A DNA stretch of 64,000 nucleotides from Hymenobacter rubidus (GTDB lineage: Bacteria > Bacteroidota > Bacteroidia > Cytophagales > Hymenobacteraceae), in the NCBI RefSeq assembly GCF_016734815.1, contig NZ_JAERQF010000025.1, positions 19,821 to 83,820 on the forward strand, in the 5' to 3' direction. Both the position numbers and the translations under genes were made by a program. The notes under the pieces were generated by a model, which saw only the letters and a list, made by a program, of their open reading frames with translations, did no database searches and was not told the DNA's origin. Below, piece after piece: positions 41,851 through 50,206 of the stretch (position 1 is the stretch's first letter; every line of letters begins with the position of its first letter).

Positions 41851-42117
41851 TTAGGCCGCAGCGGCGTGGTCGCGCACGAAGCGCACAAAGTCGCCCACGG
41901 TGTAGAGGGGTACTTCGTCGGGAATGGTGATGCTGAAGTTGCGCTCGAGTTCGAGAATGATGTCGACCACGTCGACGGTGTCGAAGCGCAGGTCGCGGGC
42001 GAGGCTGGCGGTTTTGCGCACGCGGCTGGCCCGAATGGCCTTGCGCTTGCTGATGATGCGGAAAACCTGCTGCTCGATGGTGGGCGTGTGGTGAGCGGAG
42101 CTAGTGGATACGTACAT
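41851..42117 (-). CDS. Acyl-carrier-protein-like protein with Thr replacing the attachment Ser
   Basis: The start at 42117 gives 88 residues. The sequence TASLARDLRFDTVDVVDIIL followed by ELERNFSITIPDEVPLYTVG aligns without gaps to acyl carrier proteins, where the motif is DSL(D) with phosphopantetheine on Ser. Here the codon at 41977-41979 is ACC, so the residue is Thr47 and the motif DTVD. Acidic helix II, used for partner docking, is kept. Either the protein is not pantetheinylated or it uses another residue. It lies 114 bp after the RND pump gene on the same strand and could be co-transcribed. Confidence 0.75.
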   Translation of the reverse strand: MYVSTSSAHHTPTIEQQVFRIISKRKAIRASRVRKTASLARDLRFDTVDVVDIILELERNFSITIPDEVPLYTVGDFVRFVRDHAAAA

Positions 42118-42231
42118 AATAGTTGCGGAAAAAGATGGCGAAGTGAAAGCCCTTAAATGCGCTGAAGGTGCCCGGCGGCAGCTAATGCTGCAACAAAAAC
42201 CAGCCGCTGGGCCCCAACAACGCAAGAATTA

Positions 42232-45200
42232 TTAGGCTAGTACCGGCGGCGTAGCCGCCTGTATTTCCTCAGAGTCCACCTCTTCCGGATTGGTTGCAAG
42301 GGTATCCGGATTTTTTCCGGAAATTTTTCCTTTGAGGCTTTCGCTCAGCAAATACATCACCGGCACGACCAGCAGGGTGATGCCCGTGGCGAACACCAGC
42401 CCGAATATGATGGTCCAGGCCAAGGGGCCCCAGAACGTCACCGACTCGCCGCCGATGAAGAAGTGCGGGTTGCCGCTGGCGAACAGCTCGTAGAAGTCGA
42501 TGTTCAGGCCGATGGCCAGCGGGATGAGGCCCAGCGTGGCGGCCGTGGCCGTGAGGATAACCGGGTTTAGGCGCGTGCGGCCGGCCAGCACAATGGCCTC
42601 GCGCAGCGGCATGCCCTGCGAGCGCAGCATGTCCATGAATTCGACCAGCAGAATCCCGTTTTTCACCACGATGCCGGCCAGGGCGATGATGCCCACGCCC
42701 GTCATCACGATGCTGACGTTCTGGCCCGTGATGGCCAGGCCCCAGAACACGCCGGCGATGGAAAACAGCACTTCGGAGAGAATGATAAGCGGCTTGCTCA
42801 ACGAGTTGAACTGCGTAACCAGAATCAGGAAGATGAGGCCGAGGGCCCCGATGCCAGCCAGGGGCAGGAAGTTGGTGGTTTCCTTCTGGCTTTCCTGGGC
42901 GCCGCCCATGTCGATGGTGTAGCCGGGGGGCGTGGGGAAGGATTTGAGGGCCGTTTGCACGGCGGCGGCCACGTCGGGGCCGGAGTAGCCGTTGAGCACG
43001 TTCGACGAAACGGTGATGACGCGCTTGGTGTCTTTGCGCTTGATGCCGCCGTAGGTAGAGCCGTACGTCACATCGGCCACCGAGGAGATGGGCACCTGGC
43101 GGATGGCGCCGGTGGCGTCGCGGAAGGTGAGCGGGGCGTTCACCACGGCATCTACGTCGGAGCGGTAGGGCTCGGCGTAGCGCACTTGGATGGGGTACTC
43201 ATCGTCGGAAGTTTTGAATTTGCTGGCCTCGGTGCCGTAGATGGCCGTGCGCACTTCCATGCCAATCTGGCCCGTGCTGATGCCCTCGCGGTTGGCGCGG
43301 GTGCGGTTGATGTTCACGGCGATTTCGGGGTTGCGGTCCTGCAGGTTCGAGCGCAGGGCTTCCACGCCGCCAATGTGCAGCGAATCGACGTAGCGGGTTA
43401 CTTTCTTCGAGAGGGCGGCCAGCGTCGGGTAGTCGTCGCCGGCTATTTCGATGGCAATGGGCTTGGGCTGGGGCGGGCCGCTGGCTTCCTGGTCGACCGA
43501 AATTTCGGCGCCGGGAATGCCCTTCACCACTTCCCGGATTTTATCCATGTACACGTGGGTTTTGGGGCCCTTGCGCTCGCTCAGCTCCTTGAACGCCACG
43601 GCCACCTTGCCCATTTGCGACTGCGACGTGCCCGAAGCGGAGCCGGGGTCGCTGGGGTCGCCGGCGCCGATGGCCACGTTGGTAATCACCGATTCCACGT
43701 CGGGGTTGTTGCGGCCGATGACGCCGTAGATGCGGTTTTCGAGCACGTGGGTAATCGAGTCCGTCACCTCGACCTTGGTGCCCACGGGCATGTTCAGGTA
43801 GGTATAGATGAACTTGGGGTCGCCTTTGGGGAAGAAGTCGACGTGCGGCTTGCGCACGCCCACGGCCACGAACGAGCCGATGAAGAGCACCACCACGCCC
43901 ACCATCACCAGGGCCGGGTGGCCGATGGCCCAACGCACGAGGTTGGCGTAGCCGTTCTGGAACTTCGGCAGCGCGCGGGTCTGGAACCAGGCAATCATCT
44001 TCACAAACACGAACTTATCGAGGAAGCAAAGCAGGATGAGCGTGATGGCCAGGTTGCCCACGAAGGTGGAATGCGCCACGTAGCCAATGATGGCAATGAC
44101 GAGCAGCACGCCCATGGCAATCAGGAAATTGCGCGTGATTTTAGGCTTGCTGTGTAGGTCTTCCTCGAAATGCTCTTCGCGCTCCATAAAGCTCACGGCA
44201 AACACCGGGTTCATGATGAAAGCCACCACGAGCGAAGCCATGAGCGTGATAATCAGCGTCACGGGCAGGTAGTACATGAACGAGCCCACGATGCCCGGCC
44301 AGAACATGAGCGGCACGAACGGGGCCACCGTCGTCAGTGTGCCGGCCAGCACCGGGATAAATACCTCGCCGGCCGCAAACTTGGCGGCTTTGGGCGTGCT
44401 CAGGTTGGGGTGCTCGTGCAGCAGGCGGTGGGTGTTTTCGATAACCACAATGGCATCATCGACCACGATGCCCAGCGCCAGCAGGAAGGCGAAAAGCACA
44501 ATCATGTTCAGCGTGAAGCCGAACAGCGGGATGACCAGGAAGGCAAGGAACATCGAAATTGGCACCGAGAGGCCCACAAACAGCGCGTTGGTGGTGCCCA
44601 TGAAGAACATCAGAATCAACGTCACCAGCAGGAAGCCGATGATGATGGTGTTGATGAGGTCGTGCAGCGTGACGCGGGTGTCGTTGGAGGTGTCGCCGGT
44701 CACGGTGATGGTGAGTTCCTTGGGCAGGTTGGCTTTCGAGTCGGCAATCAGGGCCTTGATTTTGTCGGAAGCGTCAATCAGATTTTCGCCGGCGCGCTTC
44801 ACCACGTTCAGCGTGATGGCGTTTTTGCCGTCGAGGCGGGCGTAGCTTTCGCGGTCCTTGAAACCGTCGGTGACGGTGGCGATGTCGCCGAGGCGCACCG
44901 GCGCACCGTTCAGGTTCTTCACCTGGATATCGGCAATGTCGGCAGCGCGCACGTACTGGCCGGCCACGCGCACGGCGCGCTTCTGCCCGCCCACGTCGAT
45001 GGAGCCGCCCGAAACGGTCACGTTCTCGGAGCCGATGGCACGGGAAATGTCTGAGAAGCTCAGGCGCGAGGCGCGCAGCTTGTTCAGGTCCACGTCCACG
45101 TTCACCTGCTGGTCGAGGGCACCCACGATGTCGACGCGGGTGATTTCGGGCAGGGCCTCAATCTTGTCCTGGAAGTCGTCGGCGAACTTTTTGAGCTGGG

Positions 45201-45672
45201 CGGCAGGCAGGTTGCCGGCCAGGTTCACGAACATGATGGGCTGCTCGGAAATGTTGATTTCCTTCACCGTAGGGTCGGCCGGCAGGTCGTTGGGTAGCTC
45301 GGTGCGGGCCTTGTCCACGGCATCCTTGATGAGCTGCTTGGCCTCGGGCACCTTCACGTTCGAGTTAAACTCGATGTCGACGATGCAATAGTCCTGGTTC
45401 GAGGTGGAGTTGATGTGCTTCACCCCGTTGATGCCCTTTATTTCCTTTTCCAGGTGGCGGGTCACCAGGTTTTCCATGTCCGTGGGCGAGGTGCCGGGGT
45501 ACACCGTGGCCACGATGATGCGCGGAATCACGATGTCGGGGAATTTCTCCTTGCCGAGCTTGATGTAGGCGAAAATGCCCGCCACGCACAGCAGCACCGT
45601 GATGATGTAAATGCTGGTCTTGTTGTTAATGGACCAACTGGTTGGGCCAAATTCTTTTTCGATATCCTGCAT
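42232..45672 (-). CDS. RND multidrug efflux pump, inner-membrane transporter
   Basis: The ATG at 45672 gives 1146 residues (MQDIEKEFGPTSWSINNKTS); a TTG seven codons upstream is an alternative. The RND architecture is complete: an N-terminal helix, a large periplasmic loop (TVYPGTSPTDMENLVTRHLE), a six-helix block with LGIVVDDAIVVIENT, then a second loop and helix block (GVGIIALAGIVVKNGILLVE). Two adjacent Asp residues in TM4 are the proton-relay pair of hydrophobe/amphiphile pumps; metal pumps differ there. It works with the adaptor and TolC-like genes directly upstream under the TetR gene. Confidence 0.94.
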   Translation of the reverse strand: MQDIEKEFGPTSWSINNKTSIYIITVLLCVAGIFAYIKLGKEKFPDIVIPRIIVATVYPGTSPTDMENLVTRHLEKEIKGINGVKHINSTSNQDYCIVDIEFNSNVKVPEAKQLIKDAVDKARTELPNDLPADPTVKEINISEQPIMFVNLAGNLPAAQLKKFADDFQDKIEALPEITRVDIVGALDQQVNVDVDLNKLRASRLSFSDISRAIGSENVTVSGGSIDVGGQKRAVRVAGQYVRAADIADIQVKNLNGAPVRLGDIATVTDGFKDRESYARLDGKNAITLNVVKRAGENLIDASDKIKALIADSKANLPKELTITVTGDTSNDTRVTLHDLINTIIIGFLLVTLILMFFMGTTNALFVGLSVPISMFLAFLVIPLFGFTLNMIVLFAFLLALGIVVDDAIVVIENTHRLLHEHPNLSTPKAAKFAAGEVFIPVLAGTLTTVAPFVPLMFWPGIVGSFMYYLPVTLIITLMASLVVAFIMNPVFAVSFMEREEHFEEDLHSKPKITRNFLIAMGVLLVIAIIGYVAHSTFVGNLAITLILLCFLDKFVFVKMIAWFQTRALPKFQNGYANLVRWAIGHPALVMVGVVVLFIGSFVAVGVRKPHVDFFPKGDPKFIYTYLNMPVGTKVEVTDSITHVLENRIYGVIGRNNPDVESVITNVAIGAGDPSDPGSASGTSQSQMGKVAVAFKELSERKGPKTHVYMDKIREVVKGIPGAEISVDQEASGPPQPKPIAIEIAGDDYPTLAALSKKVTRYVDSLHIGGVEALRSNLQDRNPEIAVNINRTRANREGISTGQIGMEVRTAIYGTEASKFKTSDDEYPIQVRYAEPYRSDVDAVVNAPLTFRDATGAIRQVPISSVADVTYGSTYGGIKRKDTKRVITVSSNVLNGYSGPDVAAAVQTALKSFPTPPGYTIDMGGAQESQKETTNFLPLAGIGALGLIFLILVTQFNSLSKPLIILSEVLFSIAGVFWGLAITGQNVSIVMTGVGIIALAGIVVKNGILLVEFMDMLRSQGMPLREAIVLAGRTRLNPVILTATAATLGLIPLAIGLNIDFYELFASGNPHFFIGGESVTFWGPLAWTIIFGLVFATGITLLVVPVMYLLSESLKGKISGKNPDTLATNPEEVDSEEIQAATPPVLA

Positions 45673-45718
45673 GGTTTTTTTCTTAGAAGACAAACCTGGA
45701 ATTCATTTTAAATCAGCT

Positions 45719-45807
45719 CGTCATGCTGAGCTTGTCGAAGCATCTCTACCGCAGTAGTAAATGATATGCTTGCGCGGTAGAGATGCTTCGACAAGCTCAG
45801 CATGACG
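45719..45807. repeat. CATGCTGAG-family inverted repeat between adaptor and pump genes
   Basis: The 34-bp arms (45719-45752 and 45774-45807) are exact complements: CGTCATGCTGAGCTTGTCGA then AGCATCTCTACCGC. The 21-bp centre is the shortest of the family here. It lies inside an operon. Confidence 0.95.
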
Positions 45808-45817
45808 TTCTTTTGGC

Positions 45818-46960
45818 TTAGCTGGCGGCGCCCTGCACGGCCACTTTCTGGCCTTCGTTCAGGTTCTGGTAGCCGGCCGAAATGACTTTGTCCTCAGCGG
45901 TCAGGCCGCTGGTTACTTCTACTTTGCCGTTGTAGGTGTTGCCGGTTTTGATGATGCGCTTCTTGGCCACGGCCTTGCCGCCTTCCTGGCCCACCACGTA
46001 CACGTAGCTGTTTTCTTCGTCGTGCTGCACCAGGTCCACCGGGATGACGGTGGCGGCGGCGGCGGCGTAGTTCTGGATGCGGACGGTGGCCACCATGTTG
46101 GGGCGCAGGTCGGCGGCTTTGGCGCCTTTCAGGCGCAGCTCTACCGTGAAGGTGCGGCTGGTGGCGTTGATGCTGCGGCTTACCACGCGCACTGTGGCGG
46201 GAATTTCCTCGCCACCCAGGTCCGGAATGGTCACCACGGCGTTGTCGCCGGCCTTGATGCTGTTGCCGTAGGCTTCCGATACATCGGCCAGTATTTTGCC
46301 GCCCGTGCCACTGGTCAGGCGTACCACCGGCGCGCCGGGCGCCGTGATTTCGCCCAGCTTAGGCAGCACCTCGTCCACGGTGCCCGAAAAGGGCGCCACT
46401 ACGTTATATAAAGCGCGCTGCTGGTTGAGCGTGGCCAGGTTGCGCTGCAAAGCCTGGTAGTTGTTCTTGGCCTGCAGGTACTGGATTTCGGTGCCAATCT
46501 GCTGGTCCCAGAGGCTCTTCTGCTTCTCGTACACCGTCTTGGCGAGGTCCATGCGGGTGCGCAGCTCGGCGGCGTTGGCATCAAGAATGCTGGCATCGAT
46601 GGTGGCCAGCACCTGGCCTTTGCTCACGCGGTCGCCGCGCTGCACGCGGATGCTGGTGAGCGAGCCGGCGGCGCGGCTGCCCACGGTGGCATTCTGGTCG
46701 AAATCGACGCGGCCCTGCACTTCGAGGTAGCTCTTAAAGCTCTCGGGCTTGGCGTTCATCACCGAAACCGGGGTGGGGGCTACGGTGGCGGGGCCGCCGG
46801 TTTTGGCTTCCAGCTCGGTAATCTTGGCCTGCGTGGCGGCCTGCTGGCTTTTGAGCTTGGCCAGTTCAGCTTTAGGGTCTTTGCTTTCGCCGCTGCAGGA
46901 GGCAAGCAGCAGGGTGCCGGCCAGGAACAGGGCAGCGGGTTGGGTTGAGGAGAAACGCAT
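45818..46960 (-). CDS. RND efflux periplasmic adaptor (membrane fusion protein), lipoprotein
   Basis: The start at 46960 gives 380 residues with lipoprotein signal MRFSSTQPAALFLAGTLLLA and SC. A coiled-coil starts right after (AELAKLKSQQAATQAKITEL), and the lipoyl/barrel-sandwich halves are ATVGSRAAGSLTSIRVQRGD and NVVAPFSGTVDEVLPKLGEI, flanking an alpha-hairpin. The beta-barrel and C-terminal domain end NLNEGQKVAVQG. It bridges the pump and the outer-membrane channel. A GCGAACTTT-type repeat precedes it and a CATGCTGAG repeat follows. Confidence 0.93.
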   Translation of the reverse strand: MRFSSTQPAALFLAGTLLLASCSGESKDPKAELAKLKSQQAATQAKITELEAKTGGPATVAPTPVSVMNAKPESFKSYLEVQGRVDFDQNATVGSRAAGSLTSIRVQRGDRVSKGQVLATIDASILDANAAELRTRMDLAKTVYEKQKSLWDQQIGTEIQYLQAKNNYQALQRNLATLNQQRALYNVVAPFSGTVDEVLPKLGEITAPGAPVVRLTSGTGGKILADVSEAYGNSIKAGDNAVVTIPDLGGEEIPATVRVVSRSINATSRTFTVELRLKGAKAADLRPNMVATVRIQNYAAAAATVIPVDLVQHDEENSYVYVVGQEGGKAVAKKRIIKTGNTYNGKVEVTSGLTAEDKVISAGYQNLNEGQKVAVQGAAS

Positions 46961-46996
46961 GGGTAAGCGGGGTATTTTTAAGATGTCGGAAGACAC

Positions 46997-47069
46997 GTAG
47001 CGCGGACTTTTAGTCCGCGAGTGATGCCGTTGAATTTGGTCGCCATCGCGGACTAAAAGTCCGCGCTAC
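46997..47069. repeat. GCGGACTTTTAGTCCGC inverted repeat, compensated variant
   Basis: The 24-bp arms (46997-47020 and 47046-47069) are exact complements. Each arm folds as GCGGACT-TTT-AGTCCGC. It shares TAGCGCG-ACTTT-TAGT-CGCG with the elements at 14411 and 22703, but A:T pairs have become G:C in both sides of the inner stem. It lies between the TolC-like and adaptor genes. Confidence 0.93.
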
Positions 47070-47071
47070 CG

Positions 47072-48736
47072 CTATTTTTTAACCTGGTTGAACAGCTCGC
47101 CGGTCGCTTTATCGCGGTCTACCTTGGCTACCAGCACATCGTAAATCGCGCCGTAGTAGTTAGTCTGGGCCGAGCGCAGGTCGGTTTCGGCGGTGATGAC
47201 TTCCAAGTTGGAGCCCACGCCGGCGTTGAACTTGATGCGCGTGACGCGGGCCACGTCGGTGGCCAGGTCGAGGTTGGCTTTCTGGTTATCCAGCACGTCG
47301 AGCGCGTTGATGAGCGTGGTGCGGCTTTGGGCATCCTGCAGGTCAATGCTCTGCTTCAGGGTTTCGAAGCCGCGCTCGATGGTTTGCTGCTGAATGCGCG
47401 TTTGCTGCACCAGGTACTTGCGGCGGAAACCGTCGAACACCGGCACCTGCAGGCTCAAACCCACGTTGCCGAAGCCAAACCAGTTCTGGTTGACAAAGCC
47501 GGCTGAGTTGCGCGAGCTCGGCCCGCGAAACGCCAACAGGTCGCCCGCCGTGTTGGCCGAGCCCGTGAAACCGTAAGCGCCCGTGAGCACGAGGCGCGGG
47601 TAGGCCCCGGCCTGGCGGTTGCGCAGGTCGAGGCCGGCCAGGGCCTGCTGGGTTTCCAGGGTCGAAAATTCGATGCGGTTGTTGTAATTGATGGCGCCGC
47701 GGGCCGCCGTAGGCTGGCCACCGGAGAGGGCGTTCTGTTGGTCGAGGCGGTTTTGGGCGGCGGTGTTGTCGCTGCCGGGCGCCGCGGGGGCCGTGGGCAC
47801 CGCGCCGAGGCCATCCGCGCCGCCGCCGGTGTTGAAGCTGGCCGCGCCGAGGCGCTGGCGCAACGCCCCGGCATCCACCACGGCCGCGCTGAGCGAATCG
47901 GTGAGCTGGATGTTCTGCTGTTGCGGCAGGCCCATCTGGAATTTCAGCAGGCCGAGGCTCAACTCCGTGAGGCGCTGGGCTTTCTGCTGCTCCACCACCA
48001 GGTTGTTGCGCTGCACGCGCAGGCGGTCCACGTCGAGCTTCTCGGCAAAGCCGGCTTTGAACACTTTCTGCGTTTGGTTCAGCACCGTGTCGAGGCGCTG
48101 CACGTTGCGGGCCAGCAGGGCGAGGCGCGAGCGGGCCACCAGGGTGCTATAGTACGCCTTGCTCACCTGCTCCACCACGTCGATTTCGGCCTGCTGCGTC
48201 TGCTTCTTGGCCAGCTCGGTGTACACCTTCGCGGCCTTCAAGCCAATCAGATACGAGCCATCGAACAACAGCTGCGACACCGAAGCGCTGGCGTTGCCGG
48301 CGTATTGCAGGCCGAAGGCAAACGGCTGGGGTGGCAGGGCCAGCTGCTGGGTGCCCAGCACCTGCTGCGTGCCCGCCTGCGCCGCGGCCAAGTCGCTCTG
48401 CGTGAGCACCGTTTGCGAGAGCGGGAAGCTCACCAAGCTCTTTTGCAGCTTGAAGTTGTCGGAAATCGTGCTGGCCACGTTCACCTGCGGCAGGCCGGCG
48501 CTCTTGATTTCGCCCACTTTGGCGGCCGCCGTAGCCTCGCCCAAACGGGTAGCCAGCAGCGTCGACTTATTCTGGATGGCGTAGCTCACCGCCTGCTGCA
48601 GGCTCAGGGGCATGGTGCCCGCGGTAGGCGGGGCCGCCGGCAGCGCCGAGGGCGAGGTTTGGGCAAGCAGCGCCCGCGGCACGGCCGCGCTCAAGGCAGC
48701 CGCCAGCAGGAATCTGGTTCGAAACAGCGTGTTCAT
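47072..48736 (-). CDS. TolC-family outer-membrane efflux channel
   Basis: The 554-residue protein has signal peptide MNTLFRTRFLLAAALSAAVP then RALLAQ. Two outer-membrane efflux protein repeats are seen: MPLSLQQAVSYAIQNKSTLL with TQQAEIDVVEQVSKAYYSTL, and IEFSTLETQQALAGLDLRNR with RTTLINALDVLDNQKANLDL. Long helical stretches and a central low-complexity insertion (APGSDNTAAQNRLDQQNALS) are evident. It forms the exit duct for the RND pump. It follows the tetR gene by 45 bases. Confidence 0.93.
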   Translation of the reverse strand: MNTLFRTRFLLAAALSAAVPRALLAQTSPSALPAAPPTAGTMPLSLQQAVSYAIQNKSTLLATRLGEATAAAKVGEIKSAGLPQVNVASTISDNFKLQKSLVSFPLSQTVLTQSDLAAAQAGTQQVLGTQQLALPPQPFAFGLQYAGNASASVSQLLFDGSYLIGLKAAKVYTELAKKQTQQAEIDVVEQVSKAYYSTLVARSRLALLARNVQRLDTVLNQTQKVFKAGFAEKLDVDRLRVQRNNLVVEQQKAQRLTELSLGLLKFQMGLPQQQNIQLTDSLSAAVVDAGALRQRLGAASFNTGGGADGLGAVPTAPAAPGSDNTAAQNRLDQQNALSGGQPTAARGAINYNNRIEFSTLETQQALAGLDLRNRQAGAYPRLVLTGAYGFTGSANTAGDLLAFRGPSSRNSAGFVNQNWFGFGNVGLSLQVPVFDGFRRKYLVQQTRIQQQTIERGFETLKQSIDLQDAQSRTTLINALDVLDNQKANLDLATDVARVTRIKFNAGVGSNLEVITAETDLRSAQTNYYGAIYDVLVAKVDRDKATGELFNQVKK

Positions 48737-48781
48737 AAAAACAGCAAAAAGGGAAACGGGTAAGCGGGGAAAAGCGGGGGG

Positions 48782-49396
48782 TTATTCTTCGTCGGTGACG
48801 TTGCGGTACTGGTTGATGAGCCGGTGGCCTTTCAGCGTGGCCACGCCGAGCATGAAGTGCTCGAGCAGGGCCTGCGACACCCGCTCGTTCGGGTATTGCA
48901 GGGGCGGGTACACGTCGGAGTTGAACATGATTTCAATCTGGGCCAGGCGCATCCGGGCGATGACGTCCACGTCGAGGTCGGCCCGGAAAAGGCCTTCGGC
49001 AATACCCCGGTGCAGATTATCAATGATTTGGCTGAGGATGAACTGGTTTTTGTGGGCCAGCCAGAGCTTCCAGGTGCCGGGGTGGAATTTTTGCAGGTCG
49101 TAGAAAATGCTGGGGTGCACGTTGCTGAATTCCTGCCGCGTCCACTTCATCATTTGAAAGAGCTCATCGATGGCCGAAGTTGACGACTGTATCATGGCCG
49201 TGCAGTCGAACTGGGCGCTGTGCAGGTGGCGGGTCATCGAGGCTTCCACAATCTGGTCCTTGTTTTCGAACCATTTGTAGAGGGTCTTTTTCGACATGGC
49301 CATGTCGGCGGCGATGTCGTCCATGCTCACGCTTTTGATGCCGTTGCGCATGAAAAGCGACTGCGCGTGGTTCAGGATTCGGTCTTTGATTTCCAT
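48782..49396 (-). CDS. TetR/AcrR-family transcriptional regulator
   Basis: The start at 49396 gives 204 residues. The N-terminal helix-turn-helix reads ILNHAQSLFMRNGIKSVSMD then DIAADMAMSKKTLYKWFENK, the standard TetR pattern. The C-terminal ligand-binding domain is helical and divergent. It is the first gene of tetR-tolC-adaptor-pump, so it most likely controls its own operon. A 30-bp palindrome in its promoter is the probable operator. The inducer is unknown. Confidence 0.93.
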   Translation of the reverse strand: MEIKDRILNHAQSLFMRNGIKSVSMDDIAADMAMSKKTLYKWFENKDQIVEASMTRHLHSAQFDCTAMIQSSTSAIDELFQMMKWTRQEFSNVHPSIFYDLQKFHPGTWKLWLAHKNQFILSQIIDNLHRGIAEGLFRADLDVDVIARMRLAQIEIMFNSDVYPPLQYPNERVSQALLEHFMLGVATLKGHRLINQYRNVTDEE

Positions 49397-49407
49397 AATT
49401 AACGCCG

Positions 49408-49415
49408 CAAAGATA
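49408..49415 (-). promoter_or_regulatory. Predicted -7 box (TATCTTTG) of the efflux operon
   Basis: On the minus strand TATCTTTG ends 11 bases before the tetR ATG, with TTTG (in ACTTTGAGC) 22 bases upstream as -33 element. The RNA leader would be only about five bases. Confidence 0.6.
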
Positions 49416-49418
49416 CAA

Positions 49419-49448
49419 TGGAAACTTTTATTGTGCTCAAAGTTTCCA
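49419..49448. promoter_or_regulatory. 30-bp palindrome, probable TetR operator
   Basis: TGGAAACTTT (49419-49428) and its exact complement AAAGTTTCCA (49439-49448) are separated by 10 bp, giving half-sites 20 bp apart centre to centre. The site lies between and over the -33 and -7 elements of the tetR promoter, where a bound repressor would block RNA polymerase. Confidence 0.7.
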
Positions 49449-49679
49449 ATTTCTTTTTGGCGTTCCCAGCCAGTCCGGGCACTTTTCGCCTTTACCTGAC
49501 GCAGACATCCCCCCGATATTTTACGGAACCCTGAAAAAAAGTGAGTTGCATGCCGCATGACTAACTAATTTAACTGGCAATGCAAAGCTAATAATTTTAG
49601 TTGAATGATATTAGCTAATCACATTATTAATTTAAAAAGTCTTGGTGGTGGCTGTCGGTGCAAAGCCACGGCCGGCGGG

Positions 49680-49687
49680 TACTTTTG
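49680..49687 (+). promoter_or_regulatory. Predicted -7 box (TACTTTTG) of ispF
   Basis: A perfect TAnnTTTG lies 35 bases before the ispF ATG and inside a longer open frame, which supports the start at 49723. Confidence 0.55.
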
Positions 49688-49722
49688 CGGCGGCCCCGTC
49701 GGCCCGCACACATTCCTTTCTT

Positions 49723-50202
49723 ATGAAAATCCGAACCGGCTTCGGCTACGACGTTCACCAACTGCAACCCGGGCTGCCCTTCTGGCTGGGCGGCATTGAG
49801 GTGCCGCACACCCACGGCGCCCTCGGCCACTCCGATGCCGACGTGCTCATCCACGTCATTTGCGACGCGCTTTTGGGCGCGGCCAACCTGCGCGACATCG
49901 GCTTCCACTTCCCCGACACCGACCCGCAGTACAAGGGCATCGACTCGAAAAAGCTGCTGGCGGGCGTGATGCGCCTGTTGCGCGAGCGCGGCTACGAGGT
50001 GAGCAACATCGACTCGACCATTTGCCTGGAGCGGCCCAAGGTGAACCCGCACATCCCGGAAATGCAGCGCGTGCTGGCCGCCGTGATGGGCGTGGCCGAG
50101 GAAGACATTTCCATCAAAGCAACCACCACCGAAAAGTTGGGTTTTGTGGGCCGGCAGGAAGGCGTGGCCGCCTACGCCAGCGTGCTGATTCAGAAAGCTT
50201 AA
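49723..50202 (+). CDS. ispF: 2-C-methyl-D-erythritol 2,4-cyclodiphosphate synthase
   Basis: The start at 49723 gives 159 residues, the standard length. Metal ligands are in GFGYDVHQL (Asp, His) and HSDADVLIHVICDALLGA; the substrate pocket contains IGFHFPDTDPQYKG and IKATTTEKLGFVGRQEGVAA. It makes the cyclodiphosphate of the methylerythritol phosphate isoprenoid route. No other isoprenoid gene is near. A CATGCTGAG-family repeat follows. Confidence 0.97.
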   Translation: MKIRTGFGYDVHQLQPGLPFWLGGIEVPHTHGALGHSDADVLIHVICDALLGAANLRDIGFHFPDTDPQYKGIDSKKLLAGVMRLLRERGYEVSNIDSTICLERPKVNPHIPEMQRVLAAVMGVAEEDISIKATTTEKLGFVGRQEGVAAYASVLIQKA

Positions 50203-50206
50203 TGGT

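Larger units (their letters stand above)
49397..49722. other. Divergent promoter region of the efflux operon and ispF
   Basis: The tetR side holds a -7 box and the 30-bp palindrome. The middle (about 49540-49640) is AT-rich with no gene. The ispF side has a TACTTTTG box. No RNA or small gene was recognised. Confidence 0.6.

Noticed and set aside
42955..44157. 400-codon open frame antisense to the RND pump
   Set aside because: Composition (His, Gly, Arg and Val-rich, no motifs) is that of an antisense shadow in GC-rich DNA; the pump gene on the other strand is certain.
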